From positions 124,001 to 188,000 of the forward strand of contig JAUCBJ010000675.1 of the NCBI GenBank assembly GCA_032718475.1: 64,000 bases of DNA, in the 5' to 3' direction. The notes under the pieces were generated by a model. It was not told the origin of the DNA, searched no databases, and worked only from the letters and a program-made list of their open reading frames with translations. The translations under genes were made by a program, and so were the position numbers. Source of the DNA: Nemertoderma westbladi. Lineage: Eukaryota; Xenacoelomorpha; Nemertodermatida; Nemertodermatidae. Each line of letters opens with the position of its first letter. Within the stretch, counting starts at the first letter, position 1. Positions 60,075 to 64,000 of the stretch are shown here, in pieces.

Positions 60075-60079
60075 AACAC
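60075..60079. repeat. Target-site duplication AACAC, right copy
   Basis: Duplicate of 44221-44225. The gag reading frame resumes here with the codons for EHQVDWARSK. Confidence 0.93.
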
Positions 60080-60400
60080 CAAGTCGATTGGGCGAGAAGT
60101 AAGCGAGCGACCCACGATAGTTATGCGGGATACGCCAGGGAAGAATTGATGTCTATTGTCGAGTCACAATGGAACTTTCCCGGACCCGGACTCCCGTTAG
60201 ATTTGTCCGAAGCTACTTGGGAAGACATCCACAGGATGGGAGTGACTAAAGATACGATGGATCCAGCTGTTTGGAAGAGGTCAGCAGCAGGATATGTACA
60301 GGGATTCTTCGGCTCCTTAGAGCGATTAGAAGAACAACTGTTTCGACAACCCCAAGGAAGAGCTGCTATATCAAGTACGCGAAAGAACCCTACGCATTAG
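60080..60400 (+). CDS. BEL2 outer gag, continuation after insertion
   Basis: This picks up the gag frame at QVDWARSKRATHDSYAGYA and runs through QWNFPGPGLPLDLSEATWED to QLFRQPQG. A small deletion relative to the inner copy (PQEQGQ region) near 60357 shifts the frame, and this frame ends at 60400. The downstream part is open in the next frame. Confidence 0.85.
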   Translation, partial: QVDWARSKRATHDSYAGYAREELMSIVESQWNFPGPGLPLDLSEATWEDIHRMGVTKDTMDPAVWKRSAAGYVQGFFGSLERLEEQLFRQPQGRAAISSTRKNPTH

Positions 60401-63400
60401 ACTAATCCTATCAGCCTTTGAAGAAACTTCCAAAAGAAGACAGGACACGTCGCTGCAGGTTGCTGTCAACACTTGGTTCCAGCGGGTAGGTCTCAAAGTA
60501 CAAGAAACGGCCCAGTGGAAATCCCAGCTGGCTGAGAGACCAACCTATGAAGAACCAACCGATGCCACCCTTTCTCAAGTGGAAAGCGAAGGGACGGCAG
60601 AGAGACCGCGAACGAGAGACGCCATCGACATCTATCTGTCAGACTATCAACGCTTCTTGGGTGATGAAGAGTTGAGGAGACGACTGGCTGGACTTCGCCC
60701 CAATAGTGAAGGAGCCAAGCTTGTGTTGGACTCAATCGATGCGGAAATGTTAGCTGCAAACCAAGCTAAATTTGATGAAAAACTCCGCCTCGCTAGAGTC
60801 CAAGAAGAACAAGTAAAGAAAAGACGGATAGAGGACCAAAAGGCAGCGGCCATGGCAGAAGCAGAAGCGGAAAGAAAGGCGGCAAAGGCAGTGGCAGAAG
60901 CAGAACGGAGAGCATCTGAGCAGACTACCCAACTGGAGTTGGAAAATCTGCAAGAGACGCAAGACAACATAAATAAACAGTTAACTGCTAGTCAAATGCA
61001 GATGATGAGACGATCTACTCCCAAACGCCAGGGATACACATCATCGGAGGAAAGCGAAACCACCGATCCTGAAGGCGGAGGAAATAGATCTCGTCTAAGC
61101 AGGCGTAGAAAAACATCTCACCGTCACAAATTGCCCGATTTGCCCCCAGCGGTTAGAAGACAACTAGCTAGCACAGACTTAGGTAGTACAGAACCCACAG
61201 ACCAAATTATTAAGGTCAAAAGACTCCCTACCATAGTTGATGAGCCTGAAATAATGAGGCCTGTCGTTCCCAAAACCACTCCTGTGCTAGAGACCCCTGT
61301 ACTTCCAGAGCTTAACTCTAAATTCCCTTTACACAGTACTACACTGCCTGTACCCGGTAGAACAGTCCATGAGAAAATCCCCGTCCTGGACTCTGAGAGA
61401 GAAATCAAAGATTTGTCTCCCGTCGTCCCGCGTCGGCCCGCTACAATGCTGGCGACTCCCGCTTCGGCGGTCGAGTGGGTAGAGGAGGGACGGCGGGGGA
61501 TGAATCTCCTGCTCGGACAGATGCAGGAGACTGTCCATCAACTTAAGGGAACAGTAAGGGAAAGTAGGGCAGAATTGCAAGAAGTGCAGCAAAGTATCGC
61601 GCTAGAACGCGACAAATTAGTCAATATACAAAAGGGTATACCAATACCCCCAGTAACATTGTGTCCACCTGTTAGGTCTGAAGTATTACATGCGCAAGGT
61701 GTGGAGCCTACACGCATCTATACTGCTAGTGAAGTAGAAACTCCTATAGCAAACCCTATTAAGGGTGATTATAAACCTGTTGTTAATGATATTCCCTATA
61801 GACCTGATAATGATCCGAGAAATTTATATACCGATAATTCAATATTAAATAACACGATTGCCCAAGAAAGCTTTACGCGTCAGATGGCTAGAACAGAAGC
61901 CCGCCAAGCGGTCAAAGTGGGAGAGATCGTCAAATTCAATGGAGATGAGATGAAATGGTTACCTTTCAATGAATATTACAAAGATAGCATACAGAACTCT
62001 GTACTATCTAACGGAGAGAAACTTAGATTCCTCATCAAGTGCTTGGAAGGACCTCCCAAGTTAATGGCGTTAAAGTTTATTGGACATCCAGATGGATTAA
62101 GACAAGTTTGGGATACATTAAACATCAGGTATGGTAACAAGGATAACATAGCTAAGTATTTGTATGCAAAATTAGTAGCCCCCCGAAACTTCCTTAGTAG
62201 CGGGATTATAGAGTTTTCCGATGAGATTCAGGAGATCTGTAGACAATTGGACTGGTTAGGTAAGTCTCATGAATATCAGAGTTCCATGGTTATTGGAGCC
62301 GTAGTCTCTACTTTACCAAAGGGTGGAGTATGTACACGCTGGGATAAGAAAGTGTTGTATATGAATGAGCAGCAACGACGAAGCCCTACCATGGCTGATC
62401 TCATGTCCTTCTTAGATGGTGAAGTAAAACTACAACTCATCAAGCAGTCCAGAGAGAAAACATCGGAAAATAAGGTAAGTGAGAAACCCGTTTCTAGGAG
62501 AAGAGTAACACCAGTGTGTTACACTGACGACGGCGAAAGCCAAGCTTCTCAAGAAGAGGACAGTGGAAAAGACACTGACAAATTTTACTACGTTAACAAA
62601 ACCTCAAAAGACGTAAGTAAATACAAGGCTCGAACCAACGATAGGAGAGAACAGGTTGCCAAGACTCCTCCTCAGTCTCCTAACAGAATGCACCGAAGAA
62701 AGCCCGAAGAAAGAACGAGAGTGCATCAAGTTACCCAAGGTAAAGTGAGTAACATCAAACCAAACTGTGCGCTGTGCGACGGGCCCCACCGTTTGAGTGC
62801 GTGTGCTGAATTTCTAAAGAAATCCCTTGTAGACAGACGTGCAGTCATGTGGGATAAGCGGTTATGCTATAATTGCCTCAGATCAGGACACCAACGGCGA
62901 ACCTGTTACTCCGACGTAAAGTGTGCAAAGTGTGGCGCGAAACATCACATCTTGTTACACAGTGAGTTCGAACGAGACAACCCGAGTCAGGTAAGTGAGC
63001 CCGAACTACATGTCCAATTCAGTGATGTAAATGACACTGATCAAGAGTCTGAGATGGAAGGATTCTATACTGACGAATTCTCCGACGCCAACGAATCCTG
63101 TTACCTAATAAATACCGCAGTGTATCGAGCACTTACTTACGAAAAGGACACCGACAATGAGTTTCCCCCAACTACTTTTGCCAGACAACCATCTTGGAAA
63201 GCTCCAACTTCCAACGTAGGAATCAGAGAATTTCCTGTAGTGCAGGTAAGAGTTCACGGTCCTAACAAAAGTTACATAGTGAACGCCCTCCTTGACTCCG
63301 GCAGCACAGGAACATTCATCGATCAAGAACTAGCCGAAGATATCTTTGCTGGACAACCCAAATTCCGGACTAAATTGAATATGTCAGGAATTATGCAGGT

Positions 63401-64000
63401 TTGGAAATCTACCCTAACGGCAGATTACTATGTAGGTGTGTTGTCCACCCCCCAGGATAAATTAGGAGCACAAGGTATAAGGTCGGTAAAAATGGTGGCT
63501 ATAAAGAACTTCGCTACTACCCAAGCAGAACTTTATAATTGGGACGAGGATGAGAGCATCCAACAGCTTAAGATACCTCGATTCCAGACAGATTATCCTG
63601 GAGTGCAAATACTCATCGGCCAAAACGCGCATGAGGCGCTCGAGACATTGGAGAAACGGCCTGCTCAACCGCAGCCACTGCAAACCTATGCGGTAAGAAC
63701 TAGAGTAGGTTGGTACTTTACTGGCCCTTCCCGCAGAACTCTCGAAGAGAGAATGCCACAAGAACGAATATACCAAGTAAACGATTGGGAAGTGGAGAGC
63801 AGTGAGGTGGACGAACTAACTGAGGGAACACCATACTCCTCAGATAATGACGACATCTACCAACTCTTCGATGAAGAGAACACAATCGACCTACTTACAG
63901 AAAACAAAACTTGGAAAAACCAGGTGAACCTATGTCAACTGATTCGCCCATCGGGACCCATTGATTACAATGACGAACTAAATGATGAGATAGAGCGCTA
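60357..64000 (+). CDS. BEL2 outer gag-protease, open to window end
   Basis: A continuous frame of more than 1,210 codons with no stop before the window edge. It begins at ELLYQVRERTLRIRL and carries the gag coiled coil, the segment LEL...LTASQMQMM and the capsid part (VKFNGDEMKWLPFNEYYKDS). Zinc motifs CALCDGPHRLSAC, CYNCLRSGHQRRTC and CAKCGAKHHILLH lie near 62768-62960. A retropepsin with LLDSGSTGTFID lies near 63290, and ILIGQNAH near 63605. At the sites where the inner copy has TAA stops this copy has GAA (near 61190) and TCT (61677-61679), showing that gag and protease are translated as one polyprotein in this family. Pol is expected just beyond 64000. Confidence 0.88.

Larger units (their letters stand above)
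40426..64000 (+). mobile_element. BEL2 outer copy (plus), runs past window end
   Basis: A BEL/Pao element with its 5' LTR at 40426-41588, leader to 43823, gag from 43824, and gag-protease continuing to the end of the window. It is split at 44225/60080 by a second, antisense BEL2 copy that inserted with the 5-bp duplication AACAC. Removing that insert makes the gag frame continuous. RT, RNase H, integrase and the 3' LTR must lie beyond 64000. Confidence 0.9.

Overview
This is eukaryotic, almost certainly animal, DNA. BEL/Pao LTR retrotransposons, a group known from animals, fill more than half of it, mixed with LINE, piggyBac, hAT and Mutator-like relics. I found no convincing host gene, no rRNA and no intact tRNA. 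The species cannot be fixed from the sequence; an invertebrate with a transposon-rich genome fits best.

Layout. Positions 1-10 kb hold a nest on the minus strand. A Ty3/Gypsy-like element (gag from 9984, ending near 466) is cut inside its RNase H domain by a 7.3 kb LTR element (863-8145, TSD AAGAT). That inserted element has a very long gag-like frame and no pol, and it ends in an array of about 25 short GGTAC...GTACC hairpins. A LINE (LINE-A) abuts it at 1-346. LINE-A recurs at 10754-12918 and 35265-36632. Positions 12922-31261 are a young BEL/Pao element (BEL1) with 1.5 kb LTRs and gag, protease, RT, RNase H and integrase. It also carries about 3.7 kb of extra open reading frames in the position where env lies in retroviruses. 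Positions 31.3-40.4 kb are a graveyard of LINE, piggyBac, RLE-type LINE, hAT and Mutator-like fragments. From 40426 to beyond the window end is a second BEL family (BEL2). Its gag is interrupted by another BEL2 copy in antisense (44226-60074, TSD AACAC, LTRs 1149 bp each with 7 differences).

How the parts relate. BEL1 and the inner BEL2 copy both carry, downstream of integrase, a related accessory ORF (ORF-A) with a C-x2-C...C-x2-H motif. BEL1 adds a second accessory gene (ORF-B). Its first part looks like a degenerate DEDD 3'-5' exonuclease fold of the WRN/EXD1/Egl kind, followed by CCHC zinc knuckles and an Arg/Gly-rich tail. BEL1 is also peppered with ten copies of a 20-bp near-palindrome (core CTCGCGAG), in untranslated DNA and in coding sequence in two reading frames. 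These three features (post-integrase accessory genes, the dispersed palindrome, and the hairpin array of the gag-only element) are the strongest candidates for undescribed biology.

Limits. All assignments come from reading motifs by eye. Several frame breaks fall in long homopolymers and may be sequencing errors. Element ends were accepted only where TG...CA ends, equal LTR lengths and target duplications agree.
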